From Peromyscus leucopus (lineage: Eukaryota; Chordata; Mammalia; Rodentia; Cricetidae): a stretch of DNA of 64,000 nt. Below the pieces are notes generated by a model, which had not been told where the DNA came from, made no database searches, and was given only the letters and a program-made list of their open reading frames with translations. This document shows, piece after piece, positions 44,441 to 56,235 of the stretch. The stretch spans positions 61,675,379 through 61,739,378 of the forward strand of contig NC_051073.1 in NCBI RefSeq assembly GCF_004664715.2, in the 5' to 3' direction. Each line of letters opens with the position of its first letter. Position 1 is the stretch's first letter. The position numbers were made by a program, and so were the translations under genes.

Positions 44441-45779
44441 GGGAGAAACATCACAAGAGACTGTTGGCCTTTATCCTAGCTTGGCTGGGTCTCTTAGAGA
44501 AAGTCACTCATATTCTCCACCCTCCGCAGATTCCTCCCATTGTCAAGTGTCAGTGACATAACTTACTGGCTTTGTAACTGCCATGGCTGCTTGCCAAACA
44601 TCATGCCAGCCATTATGTGTTCACCTCTGTCTCCTAATCCGCAGACAACTGGGCCCGGGTTAACGAGATACAACCTGCTCATTGTGCTACATTGATGGGT
44701 GGCTGGCTTGGGTCTTTATTCAGTTGGCACCTTGTTCTGTAGCAGTGGGTACCTATGGCGGAGACAGGGTAGGACCAGTGTCTGAAGTCCTGCTTGTAGA
44801 ACGGCTTTGCCAAGTCAGGCCCTGGAAGTGTGTAGCGGCAGAGCCTTGCAGCCAATGGGGTTTGTGGATTTGGCTCCTTATGATCTAGCCATATATGCAA
44901 TTGGTAAGGATAGTCACGTTTAGCACTCTGTGCCATAGCATGCGTCTGTGTGGCGCTTCCAGCGTGGGGGTCAGATTATGACTCCAATGGTGTCCTCAGT
45001 GTTTCCCTCTGATCTCTGACAGATGCTCAGCAAGCGGTCCTGAGACAAGTTGGAGGAGCCGTGTTGAGTTCCTGTGTCCTTACAAAGTATCCTCATTTCA
45101 AATGAGGAGGGGAAAGAAGACCACAGAGCTTTTGTGGGGGAGTGTCTGGCTAGTGTCACAAGTGGACTTGCCTGAGAAGGGAATGTAGGTCAGCCAGCTC
45201 TCTGGGGCTCATCAGCCTTTTTTTTTTTTTTTAAAAGTAAAAGAGCTAATCATGGACAGCTCTTTTGGTTCAAGTCCTTAAAATTCAGGAGGATCAAACT
45301 GGATTTCTTCCTGGCGTTAGTGCTCCCTAAGTGCCGACTTTGTCTGGTCACCCGACTTCCGTATGCTGCTTTCTTTCAAGGTCTTTAGAGAGACTATAGG
45401 TGGTTGTGTGGATTCAGGTGAAAATACATAGTTTCTGGTCCCCCCAACACGTAAGATGTACTTGGCAAACGCTGGCTTGAAGGCGATGACGTTCTCCTCA
45501 TTGCCAGATGTTTCCTGTCTCTGCACGGCCTTAATTCCAAACGAGCTCTTAAGTGGGATGGAGGTAGACCAGTGAGCATTTCTCACCGCGGTCAAGGGGA
45601 CAAGCAAGTGACATAGGCCTTCGGGATGGGCCTTCGACCTAATCGTCCGGCCATAGGAGCCTCTCCATTGTTGATCTGTAGATCTTGGGCTGATTCAAGG
45701 TGATGAGTTCGCCTCTCAAATCCTGGAGGCCAATGGGTTGGATTTTTTTTTTCCTTTTTAATTTTCCATTTTTCTTCTC

Positions 45780-46125
45780 TTCACGTGTTTGTATATGTGG
45801 CCTATGTGTGCATGTGTTTATATGTTCACTTATAGATGGATGCCTGTGTGTACACGTGTTCAAGTGGAAGCCCAGAGTTGATGTCCAGACTCTTCCTGGA
45901 TAGCTCTCAACCACACTCTTTAAGGACAGGACCTCTCAATCCAACCCAGAACGTGCTAATGCCGTATGTAGTCTCCCTAGCCAGCTCTAAGGAACCCATC
46001 TCTATCTTCTAGGACTGGAATTGTAGGTGGGCTGCCATGCCTGCGTGGCATCTGTGTGGGGTTTGGGGATCCAAGCTCCAGTCCTCATGTTGTTCATCTG
46101 CTGAGCCATCTCCCCAGCCCTGGGT
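45780..46125 (-). repeat. B4-type SINE-like sequence, minus strand
   Basis: TGCATGTGTTTATATGTTCA, GGACTGGAATTGTAGGTGGG and the head TGCTGAGCCATCTCCCCAGC are in antisense order for a diverged B4-type composite. The middle is poorly matched. Confidence 0.55.
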
Positions 46126-46140
46126 TGGATTCTTTAAGCA

Positions 46141-46160
46141 TTTTTTTTTTTTTTTTTTTT
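46141..46160. repeat. Poly-T run
   Basis: Twenty T following GATTCTTTAAGCA. No element body is recognised after it. Confidence 0.8.
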
Positions 46161-46370
46161 GGCAAGCCACTACCAAGGACCATCCTATTTGTTCATTGTG
46201 TGCTATTACTCAGTATTCATGTTCAAGATCCTCTGAAATGCATTCTTTTAATTACTATAGTTATCTTCTTGGCTCTGGTAAATATCTGACCTGCCATTTA
46301 CATCTGTTTAATTTCTGTTCTGTCGTAGCAGCCAACTAACTAGAGCTTTTTATTATATTTAATAACCACA

Positions 46371-46373
<3 letters not shown>

Positions 46374-46411
<38 letters not shown>
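46374..46411. repeat. (CA)n microsatellite
   Basis: About 19 CA units. Confidence 0.95.
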
Positions 46412-46415
<4 letters not shown>

Positions 46416-46449
46416 CTTGATTCTTTGTGTCAGTGTACTAGGGTTAAAT

Positions 46450-46592
46450 TAGTTTTTGTTGTTTTTAGACAAGGTTTCATTATGTAGCGCTGGTAGGTCT
46501 GGAACTCTCTTTGTAGACCAGGCCCACCTCAAACTCACGGAGATCCACCTGTCTCTGTCTCTTGAGATTAAAGGTGTGTGCCAACATGCTTT
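46450..46592 (-). repeat. B1 SINE, diverged
   Basis: TTTTTAGACAAGGTTTCATT, TTGTAGACCAGGCCCACCTC and GATTAAAGGTGTGTGCCAAC are the antisense B1 order. Confidence 0.85.
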
Positions 46593-47460
46593 TTGAAGTT
46601 CCCTTACAGAACTTCATGCTCAGTGGGAAGAAAGGGGTCCTGATTTCTTTGGGGCTATCTCATTTGTATCACATCCTCCTCCTTGAATGGGCCCTTCTAG
46701 TTCAGAGAGTTAAATGTAAGTGTTCTTGCAGGACCCACTGCTGGGGCAGAGACTGAACAGGCAGGGGGTTTCACCTCTCACAGCCAGGAAGTCTGGAGAG
46801 CTCCTGTGAAGAGCAGATCTGCTGGGGAGACAAGCAGCAGATAGATGTCCTCTACAGCGGATGGCAGCTAGGGTCTGGTGAGAAGCAGTGCTAGTTTAAG
46901 AACCAGTGAAACATGCCCATCTCTCTGGTATAGTGTTCAAAGGACAGACAGACAGGCACCTCTGGAGGAGGGGAACTCTGTTCACTGAGACCTTGTGAAG
47001 AAGGGTCTGGGTCTTGAAGGGTCAGGAGTGGTGCCTGGGTTAGGATGGCGCTTCCTCCGCAAAGACAGACAGACAGACAACAATTGATGGTCTGTGACTG
47101 CACTCTCTCTCACCCTTGGGCTTTGGTTCAACCTACATGTTGCACAGGCAAGACTAAGGCTTAGAGACCTGAAACTACGCTCCCCCGAGCTGATGGCTGA
47201 ATGAGTTGAGTCTTCACGTCTCCTCTGTAGTCTCCTCCCTCTCCCGGTTATCCTGCTGCCCAGCTGAATTCCAGCCTTGGTGCAAAGTTCCTTTGGTGTT
47301 TATTACTACAGTGGAATCATATTCGTACAGTTCCCTGTTGCCTTCCCTTTAGCCCCAGGATGGGGGAGCACTTCCAGAAGCAGCCTCTCTGAGGGGTATT
47401 CGTTTTATTTGTATCTCTAAATGTGTGCCACCGAAGCGCTAAACATTAGCGTTGCCTGGT

Positions 47461-47462
<2 letters not shown>

Positions 47463-47502
<40 letters not shown>
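47463..47502. repeat. (CA)n microsatellite
   Basis: About 20 CA units. Confidence 0.95.
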
Positions 47503-47504
<2 letters not shown>

Positions 47505-47775
47505 TTATACCCTAAATAGCACAGGCCTAGAAATGTTTGTCTGCTTTTGCCAACATCTGACTGTGATTATCTTTAACCGAAGCCACACTTGTTTATCTCT
47601 TAAAATAGTATTGCGTCTCTTGAGGAGGCAGCGTCAATCTGTCACAGCCTTCCCAGAGCTCTGCCTGCTCTACCTGCCTTCTCCAGCAGCTCCGACAGCC
47701 AGGAGTCTGTCTCTTCCCTAGGAAAGTAACCTGGAGCCAACTGTGTCCAGCATGTGGGGATGGACCCAGCCAGTG

Positions 47776-47782
47776 TGTGTGT

Positions 47783-47823
<41 letters not shown>

Positions 47824-47862
47824 TGTGTGTGTGTGTGTGTCTGTGTGTGTGTCTGTGTGGTG
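47776..47862. repeat. (TG)n microsatellite with TATG and TCTG interruptions
   Basis: About 87 bases of TG with single TA and TC units. Confidence 0.95.
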
Positions 47863-47925
47863 CTGGAACAGAACCCAGGACTGTGTGCAGGCTAGTCAAG
47901 CACTGTGTACTCAACTGTGTTTGCA
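47860..47925 (-). repeat. ID-type SINE fragment
   Basis: GGTGCTGGAACAGAACCCAG and GCAGGCTAGTCAAGCACTGT resemble the antisense ID body. Confidence 0.5.
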
Positions 47926-48011
47926 GGCAGGCAAAAGTCCTCCTTAAACAAACAAACCAACATGGGCCCTCACTCTTCCCTCTCCTCACCAGCATGGATA
48001 TTCAAGATTTG

Positions 48012-48118
48012 TGTGACTGAAGATGTAGCTCAGCAGTAAATCAGTAAGAGAGAACTTATCCAGCATGCAGCATGCCCTGAGTTCAATACCCAGCACCGCA
48101 AAATAAAAAAATAAAAAA
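48012..48118 (+). repeat. ID-type SINE
   Basis: TGAAGATGTAGCTCAGCAGT, CCCTGAGTTCAATACCCAGC and a tail of AATAAAAAAATAAAAAA. The middle holds an extra 15- to 20-base stretch. Confidence 0.7.
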
Positions 48119-48224
48119 GACGAAATTTGCTTTGGCATTCTGCCTCAGAGAAAGTTTCCTCATATCTTAGTCTTTGCTTTAAATTAAAATTACCACTTTT
48201 TTTTAATGTATGAGTATACCTGAT

Positions 48225-48535
48225 GTGTGTTCATGTATGTGTACGTGTACACCTATATATATCGAAGGGCAAGTACACATGTGCCATGGCACACATTTGG
48301 AGGTCAGAGGGTAACCTCGGGTATCGGTTCTCAGTCCCCACCTTGCTGGAGACAGGGTCTTTATGTTGTTGACCATTACACATACCAGGCTGGCTGGCCC
48401 ATGAGCGTCCCACACTCGCCGCAATTATGGATGTTTGTTATTGTGCTTGGCTCTGTAGGGGCTCTAGGGATTTGAACTCGGGTCCTCGGGCTTGTGCAGA
48501 CAGCACTCCCCCACGGAGCCTTTTTTCCTCCAGCT
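48225..48535 (-). repeat. B4-type SINE-like sequence, minus strand
   Basis: ATGTGCCATGGCACACATTT, GGAGGTCAGAGGGTAACCTC, GAACTCGGGTCCTCGGGCTT and CACTCCCCCACGGAGCC follow the antisense order of B4/B3-type composites. Confidence 0.6.
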
Positions 48536-49344
48536 CAATTCACCACATTTTGGCTTTGAGCTTGGTAAAGATAAAAGAAAGGGAACAAGGCGACCTCACC
48601 CTTCGGTTCATGTGTGCGCCCGTGCCGACCCCAACGGTCCATCACCCAAGAGAAGAACAGCAGCTGGCTTTGAGAGGGGTCCTTCTGCGAGCCTCTATCG
48701 GCAGGATAAAATGAATACGTGAGGCTCTGTGTGGTGTGCCTTAGAACTGGGTTCTGTACTGAGATCCCTTTTTTTGAAATCAGGATGACATGGGTGGCAA
48801 GCGAGAAGCCCCCGTGAAGAGTCCTAAGGCAGTGAGAGCCAGGGCCGCCTTTCTGCGCGCCAGGCTTCTCTGCGGCTGGTGCCTTCTAGAGTGTGGAAGT
48901 CACGGGCCCTTTGAGCCCTGGAAGGAGCCTCATCCCGATGCCACTGTTGGACTATTTCTGTTCCCAAACCACAAAGGCTGTTTCTGCACAACCTTGTGAT
49001 AGCACATTTTAAAGTTGAGGCGCCTAATGGTGGAAAATAGGTCTGGGAGTTGAATGTTTCAGATGAGCTCATGAAAGCCCTATAAATATTTTTTTTTATG
49101 ATTCTTAAAATGAATTATTCCATTAAATAAAGTGAGCAAGTCCTGTGCAATTTCCATTTTATTGGGTTAGAAAAATTTCAGACCTCTTCCTAATTCAAAG
49201 TTTGATCAAGGTATTTTTAAATTCATTTTCTATGTGGAGATAATAGGTGCATTAAGATACTTTTCATTCCTCTGTGGTCCTTGATCTGAATGGAGCCCCA
49301 AACCGTGTAAGTCCTAGACGTCAAAGCCCTACAGAATTGCCTTT

Positions 49345-49480
49345 CGTATTGGCCCTGACACTTGCTGACCCTGTGATCTACCATAAGGAACTTAACCTCT
49401 TCATGTCTGTCTCAGTGGTAAAATAGGCAAATACTAGTGCCCGTGTACACCGGGCGTTTTCAGTGGGAGACAAGAACAGC
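49345..49480 (-). repeat. MIR element fragment
   Basis: CACTTGCTGACCCTGTGATC, CTTAACCTCTTCATGTCTGT and AGTGGTAAAATAGGCAAATA follow the antisense MIR order. Confidence 0.7.
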
Positions 49481-49626
49481 ACTGGAGTGCTAAGCATCTC
49501 TGCACGCTGGATGTTCTCAGCACGGGACAGCATATGGGAGTCAGTAGAGGCAGCAGCAACAGATGCACAACATTGTGAACATTTTTAACACCACTGATTG
49601 TGCGCTGTTCTAAGACTAATTAAAAT

Positions 49627-49800
49627 GCCAGGCGGTGGTGACACGTGCCTTTAATCCCAGCACTCGGGAGGCAGAGGCAGGGGGATTTTTGAATTTGAGG
49701 CCAGCCTGGTTCAAGGCAGATTGAGTTTCAGTAAGATAGCCAGGGCCACATAGTGAAACCCTGTCTTGAAAAACAAAACAAAACAACAACAACAAAAAAA
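49627..49800 (+). repeat. B1 SINE
   Basis: GCCAGGCGGTGGTGACACGT to AACCCTGTCTTGAAAAAC, with a CAAAA-rich tail. It contains a small insertion after GCCTGGT. Confidence 0.9.
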
Positions 49801-49965
49801 AAGGTTGGTTAAAAATGATGATGATTTTAAGGTATGTGTATCTTACTACAATTTAAATTAAGAAAATATAACCCCCTAGAATAAGTAGATATGTGAACAT
49901 TATGAAGAAGCAAGACTTTAAAAGGCAGTGTATTAAAGTAGTCTATGAACACAAAGAAATGAGAA

Positions 49966-50152
49966 GAGCCGGGCGGTGGTGGCGCATGCCTTTAATCCCA
50001 GAACACAGGAGGTAGAAGCAGGTGGATCTCTGTGAATTTGAGGCCAGCCTGGTCTGCAGAGCGAGATCCAGGACAGCCAGGGCTACACTGAGAATCCCTG
50101 TCCTGTGTCCACAAACAAAACAAAACAAAAACAAAAACCACAAAAACAAAGA
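49966..50152 (+). repeat. B1 SINE
   Basis: AGCCGGGCGGTGGTGGCGCA to AGAATCCCTGTCC and an A-rich tail. AAAGAAATGAGAAG before and AAAGGAATGAGAAA after look like the target duplication. Confidence 0.92.
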
Positions 50153-50226
50153 ACAAAGGAATGAGAAAGAATTTGACTAGATATGCCAAGTCAGTGGATT
50201 CTAAGTATATGGTTTCGTTTTTTAAT

Positions 50227-50272
50227 GTGTGTGCGTGTGTGTGCGTGTGTGTGCGTGTGTGTGCGTGTGCGT

Positions 50273-50314
<42 letters not shown>

Positions 50315-50326
50315 GTGTGCGCACAG
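50227..50326. repeat. (GTGTGCGT)n / (TG)n microsatellite
   Basis: About 100 bases of alternating purine-pyrimidine with regularly spaced CG, of Z-DNA-forming type. Confidence 0.95.
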
Positions 50327-50329
50327 CAC

Positions 50330-50475
50330 ATGAGCTGCCGAGTGTATGGAGGTTAGAGAGCAATCTCAGGTGTCCGTCCTCACCTTCCACCTAACAGTTC
50401 TGTGAGCTTCTAGCTCATGGATTCTGGGGATCCCAACTCGTGCTTGTATGACAGATACCTTGCCCTGAGTGACCC
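50330..50475 (-). repeat. B4/B3-type SINE-like fragment
   Basis: GTGTATGGAGGTTAGAGAGC, TTCTGGGGATCCCAACTCGT and GCTTGTATGACAGATACCTT are in antisense order. The head is missing. Confidence 0.5.
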
Positions 50476-50979
50476 CCCACCCTCACCCCATTCCTGAGTG
50501 CTTTTTTACATGCTTCATGAAGCTTTTCTGATTTTCCAAAATTCCTGCAATAAAAGTTACTTCTTTTATAACTAGAGAGAAACGACACAGTAAAAGCTTC
50601 AGTGGGTAAGAGGGTAGTGATCTCATAAAACAAGGAGAGATTCCCGCACTCTCGGGCAGGCTCCAGGCTCTGCCCTTCTCCGTGTGCTGGACTGTCTCAC
50701 AGGGCTGAGAGGTGCGCATCACAAGTGCAGCCTCTCCCGTCCTGGTCCTGAACGAACCGTTCCCCGACGCATTTGTGTACCAGTTCCATGGCCACTAAAC
50801 TGAGGAAATTGTGCAGGGTGGTGCGGGTAGTTCCTTCAGTCGCCCCCTCTCTGGGTCACAGCGACTTAAGGTGGCATGCTGTATTGTACTCTTTATTGCT
50901 GGGTTTTGGTACGCGAGGTTATTTTAGGTGCCATGTATTTGTTAGAACCCATGTGCCCAAGGACCTTTTAAAAAATTTT

Positions 50980-51214
50980 GCTAGATTTATTTTTTCGTGT
51001 GTCTGTTATGTTGGTGTGTGCATGTGTCCTTGTGTCTGTATCTGTGTGAGTGTGTGCACGCATGTACACGAAGAAGACAGAGGATGCAGAGCTTGGATCT
51101 GGAGTCTCAAGGTGGCGGTGAGCTACCTGATGTAGGTCCTGGGAGTTGAAATAACACAGATCCTCTGCAAAAGCAGCCAGTGCTCTTAACTGCTGAGCCA
51201 CCTCTCCAGCCCCC
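50980..51214 (-). repeat. B2/B3-type SINE with expanded TG-rich tail side
   Basis: GTAGGTCCTGGGAGTTGAAA, CCTCTGCAAAAGCAGCCAGT and the head GAGCCACCTCTCCAGCCCCC, preceded by a GTGTG-rich segment. Confidence 0.85.
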
Positions 51215-51902
51215 AGGGGCCTTTATAAACCCTCCGTTATTCACCCATGATGGAATCTGTTACACTTGAGAGCAAAGTAGTGGCCACCGTTGGATCTGCC
51301 TCCAGTCCCACACCTTCCCTTAGGTACAGGTGCGTTCTCCTTAGCCCTAAGCACAAGGGCACACACACAAGTCCATCTACACAGTGGTATCCCTGCCACC
51401 GTTTCTAGCTCTCCCAGGACTTCCCTGGAAAACCTACCTCTGCTTACTCTCCTACACTGTCTCAACCCCCTGCCAACCCCTCCCCATTATCCCTGTCAGG
51501 AATGGCTTAGAGGTTAGACAGTGTACTCGGGAAGTTTCTCAGCATCGACTACAGAACCTAATGTAATGAAATGTAAACAGTTGTAGAAAACACACGGAGA
51601 AACAAAATCACCTTGCTTGGGGTTTTTGCGCAGGCGGTTAACGGGCTGTTCTTGTTTAGGGCATTCCTACATCCTTAAACTTTAGCCATGAGTGTCTCTT
51701 TCTTTGATGGGGGTCCTCTCTGGTGACCCTATGGAGCATGAGAACTGCTTAAAACAGAGCCTTCGGCCTCTTCTACTGTGCAACAGTTTCTGTGTTCACC
51801 CAGCATGGTGCAGTCGCTGAGCTAGGAGAATACACAGCGACGTGTGGTGATGCTTCTTCCTAACCTATCCTGTGGTCTTGTCTCCAAAAAATTTGCTCTA
51901 TA

Positions 51903-52051
51903 TGCCAGGCGTTGATGATGCATGCCTTTAATCCCAGTACTTAGGAGGCAGAGGCAAGGGGATCTCTATGAGTTCGAGGCCAGCCTGGGCTACAGTCCAG
52001 GAAAGGCACCAAAGCTACACACAGAAACCCTGTCTCAAAAAAAAAACAAAC
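51903..52051 (+). repeat. B1 SINE with perfect target duplication
   Basis: Full-length B1 with the AAAGGCACCAAAGCTACACA variant. The 17-base duplication AAAAAATTTGCTCTATA is perfect at 51886-51902 and 52052-52068, so the insertion is fairly recent. Confidence 0.96.
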
Positions 52052-52370
52052 AAAAAATTTGCTCTATAAAAGATGAGGCCTACATTCTTTGATGTTCCTA
52101 CTAAAAAATATTTCTCTTAGCATTTCAAGTAAGGTAAATTATACTTCCGAACCACCTCACGCATAAGAAGTCTCAGATGAACTCCAAGCAAATATGATAG
52201 ACATTATATAAAGGAAGTTACTAATGGCAGGCTAGAAAAAGTGCTTATAACCTATATAGTAGATTAAAGATTAATATCTAAGATGCATAGAAATCTTATA
52301 AGTCAGTAAGAAAATAAGCTAGCCATCCAGTGCACAAAACTTATGGAGTAATACTCTAATAGGGAAATAA

Positions 52371-52440
52371 TCTGGAGATGTAGCTTACTAGCAGATTTGT
52401 ATGGCGTGTGTGAGGCCCTGGGTCCCACCTGCCACATGAC
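52371..52440 (+). repeat. ID-type SINE fragment
   Basis: CTGGAGATGTAGCTTACTAG, GTGTGAGGCCCTGGGTCCCA. It directly abuts the next SINE. Confidence 0.6.
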
Positions 52441-52460
52441 GGACAGTAAGCTTTAAAAAA

Positions 52461-52697
52461 GTTTTTATTAAATAAATTTTTATTAAAATTAAAAAATTAT
52501 GTGTATGTGGGTTTTACCTGCATGTATGTTTGTGCACCACATGTGTGCAGTGCCCATGGATGCCAGAAGAGGGCGTCAGATCCCCTGGAACTGGAGTTAC
52601 AGATGATTGTAAGCAGCCGTGTGGGTGCTGGGAATCAAGCCTCCGTCCTTTTAAAGAACAGCCTGGGCTCTTAACCACTGAGCCATCTCTCCAGCAC
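52461..52697 (-). repeat. B2/B3-type SINE
   Basis: A/T-rich tail, CCAGAAGAGGGCGTCAGATC (a CTCF-like block), CCGTGTGGGTGCTGGGAATC and the head GAGCCATCTCTCCAGCAC. Flanked by GACAGTAAGCTTTAAAAAAG and GACAATAAACTTTTGAAAAG, an imperfect duplication. Confidence 0.92.
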
Positions 52698-53587
52698 TGA
52701 CAATAAACTTTTGAAAAGATAATATAAATAGCACTCAGAAAAGGGCAAGTAAAAACAAAGAATATTTTTCATTCTTAATGCTGGTAGGAATATGAATTGA
52801 AATCATTGTTCTGAACTGTTCTAGAGAGCCAATTGACAGAATGTTTAAACGCTGAATTGGCTCACCCATAAAGCTCTGTCTAGCTCAGAGACTGTGAACC
52901 CCCTCTCTAGTGCAGGTGCAGGAAGAGAGGGAGATGTGTCTCTTGGCCCATCAATATCGTGTCTTGGGCTGCAATCCTCTCTCTTTGTCTGTGTTCTTGG
53001 GGCCAAAGTGTGTCACCTGGATTTGTATATTCAGTTATTTATTCAACAGTGACATGTTAAAAGTGCATGGAACCTATACTGTGTCCACCACCCTTCCTGC
53101 CTTCCCTGTAGCTCAAGTTCCAACCTTGGCCCCTGGAGCTGAGTTCTCTGCTGTGAGCCAGCCTGAGTTGGCATGAAGGGCAGGATCTGAAGTGGTTGCC
53201 CTCCCCGTCAGTAATGGCACCCAATAGTCTGCCTATAATTACATTGTAATCATCCATCTCCGAGGCTTAAAAGGTAAAGGGGCTGGTAGAGATGATCTGC
53301 AGTGGTTAGATAAGTGAACTGAAACCCAGCAAGCTTTCTGCTTCCCAAAGATCATACCACAGTTGGCGAGGAGCCTAGCAACCACATCTGAGCTCCTGGT
53401 ACCCAAGGCTCCTGTGACTGGACTGCATGCTCTTTCTGTTAGGGGCTTGGTTAAGTCCAGGAAAGGTACCCGGTCAATACTCAGGCTACCCAGGGCCTGA
53501 GACTTAGCTAGGAGGGTCCATAGCTGAAGAGGGTCATCTGTCTCTAGGCTGGAGATGTAGGTCATTCACTCCATAATTACTGTTCTA

Positions 53588-53604
53588 CGCGTGCGCGCGC
53601 GCGT

Positions 53605-53641
<37 letters not shown>
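53588..53641. repeat. (GC)n-(CA)n alternating purine-pyrimidine tract
   Basis: GCGTGCGCGCGCGCGTGCAC passes directly into about 18 CA units, a strong Z-DNA-type sequence. Confidence 0.95.
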
Positions 53642-53642
<1 letters not shown>

Positions 53643-54239
53643 CGAAGGTGAATTGAATGTTGTAAAGTGGTAAAGGTTGGGTTACAGAAACTGAATTTTC
53701 TTCTATTTTTTTCTGTAATAATGATGTATTACTTCTGCACCACACTCTCCCTACCCACCCACCCCCACTCAAGTCCTCCTATTCATTTAAGAATTTTCAT
53801 TCATTCCGTTCATGAAGGGTTTTCTAACCTGAAGTCAGAAATGGGTGGGAAATGTTAGGGGCCAGGAAATCCCTTCCTGAGTCCCCAAATGTGGCAGCAC
53901 ACATGTTCACACTTGTCGCACCTATGCGTTCGTTTGTGGGTTTGCACTAGCCAGGGTCTGCTTCTGCCTCTGTGACCACTTAGGATCAGGGGGTTCTGAA
54001 CGGAATAAGGAACAGCAAGCAGTGGAGGGAGAGAGTGCATCCCCCTGTAACTGCTATCCTGTGGGGGAGAACTGGGGGGACCCCATCCCAGCAGGCGGCA
54101 CAAAGCACAGCAGGCCTGTGGTGAGGACAGAGGCTAGCTGTGTTGTCTGCCCAAGGCCTGTGTGGGCATTTCTGCATCACCACACAGTTGTAGTCATGGG
54201 TGCTGTTTATTGTCGTACAACAGCCTTTCCCGTGGCTTT

Positions 54240-54400
54240 AAATATTGTCCTCTCGGAGGCAGATAATTCTCACTTTAGAGATAAGGAAACCAGGCTTCAG
54301 TAAAGGCTCGGAGAAAAGCCAGACCTCAAGTCACAGAATCCCCTCACCTCCCACTTGGCCCCAGTGTTCATCCCTGTGCACATCCACAGGCGCCCGAGCT
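54240..54400 (+). repeat. MIR element fragment
   Basis: CTCACTTTAGAGATAAGGAA, ACCAGGCTTCAGTAAAGGCT and CCTCAAGTCACAGAATCCCC follow the MIR order. Confidence 0.65.
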
Positions 54401-54691
54401 TCCTTCGCCGCCATTGACCGTTTAGACATGTCTACTGAGCACTTGCTGTGACGTGGTCTTACCCCTGGTGTGTGTCAGAGTCTTTCAGCTCATGGCAGCA
54501 GGCTCTCTCTTCTGCAAGCTCAGCCATGAAGCAGATAAAGTCACTGACCTCCTGGAGCTGGCAATCTAGTGAGGCCATAAGGATGGACAGGCAGATCCTG
54601 GGTAAGTAAGTTCTGCAGTAGGTATCTGAAAATGGGTCATGTTCGTAGAGAAGTTTGAGGATCAGCAGTGTCAGGGGATCAGGGGATCATT

Positions 54692-54731
54692 ATAATTAAA
54701 TAAAATGAAAGAATAAATAAATAAATAAAAA
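54692..54731. repeat. (AAAT)n microsatellite
   Basis: TAAATAAA-type units, partly interrupted by GAAAG. Confidence 0.9.
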
Positions 54732-56094
54732 GTTTGCTCATAGTTCCAAGAGGAGGAGCGGGTCATAGCTGGCCGTGGGACAAGCACCAAGGTTGTACAG
54801 GCAGAGGAGGAAGGAGAGAGCCGCAGTCTATAAGGAACAAGGCAGGAAAAGCAGGTTTCACATTGGCTAGTTTGGATGATGTCAGCAGGCACTGGAGTGT
54901 AAGAGGCTGCCCCCATCTGTCTGGTGCCAGGCCTTGGGGTGACTAAGGTAGGTGGAGGGCCGTCTGGCGAAGTCAGGCTGATAAAGAAGGGGATCTGGCC
55001 CCGGACCTGGATTGGTGACTTTGCTGACGCAAGGCACTGGCTATCTCGAGGAATTAGCTAGCTCTGAAAGCAGCCCTCTGCCGAATCAGCAAAGCCCTGG
55101 CTACCAAAGGGAAGAACACAAATATTTGAGAAATAAAGAGAGAGAGTTCATACAGCCGGCTAGACAACAGTTCCTCCTGCGGGGTGGGCGACAGGGAGCA
55201 GTGGCGTGGAGGATGGGTCGTCAGAGGAGGCGTCCTGAGAAGAATGCACGTTAGTAAGTATCCAGAGGAGATGGAATGGGCTATGGTGGATCTGGGGAAA
55301 GAGCTCTCGAGGCAGAGGGATAAGCGAGGTCAGGGGTGCAAGCACAGCTCATTGGCAGTATCACCTAATGCTACCAACATGGCGTCTACCACAGCAGGAA
55401 GAAAGAGGCTGGGTGGCAGACACTGGAGCTGGCCAGGAGCAATGAGAAGGCCATATATATGTGTGAGTTCAATGGGGGTGTGTTGTCCAGATACCAGATC
55501 TACATATCCTGGCCATTCTTATTCATCCGTATTTGGTAAGGTGTTTCTTCCCATCCTCTTTACCCTTTGGTAGAAGAAAAGGGGATTCTTAGTGGAAAAG
55601 TGATTCAAATTCAAGAGAAATGTGTCTGACTATACAAGAACTTGAGAATATCAATGAAAACAAATCGTATCTCACTGCCTAAGCCAATACCGACCCCCTT
55701 TAAACCACACAGTTGGTTTCTTAGAATACTTAAGATGTAGTTAGTGTCGCACCATGTCTCACAAAACTCTAGGTCCATTCTCTACCTCTCTACCTCTTAT
55801 TCATTTCATGTCCCTTCATGAATAACTGCATGCCAGACCAAGGACTTCCTTCAGGGGACTTGAACTTCCCCAACTCATGGCTGCCTCCGGATCTTTGTGC
55901 AGCCAGAACCCTTAGTAGGAAGCTTTATTCCTCTATTTCCACTTCATCCCTCCCTTCACATAGCTGGCTCCTTCCTGCCTTCAGGTTATACATCACTATT
56001 CATTCTGGAGATGTCATCCAAGCCTTCTCCTACTTGTTTAATCCTCTAGATACTGTTCAGGACTGGCAGGTTTTCTAATTCATTCACTCATTTA

Positions 56095-56235
56095 TTATCT
56101 AACTCTGTTTGGACCCCTACCCGCAACTAGAACATCATCAGGGATTTTGTCTACTGCATGACTAGAGCCCATGTCTGGAATAGTGCCGGTGCATAGAAGA
56201 CACCCAGTAAACTGTCGTTGCATGAACAGATAATA
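56095..56235 (-). repeat. L2-type 3' end fragment
   Basis: ATCAGGGATTTTGTCTACTG, GCATAGAAGACACCCAGTAA and TGTCGTTGCATGAACAGATA resemble the L2 end 'gcacatagtaggtgctcaataaatgttgaatgaatga'. Confidence 0.55.
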
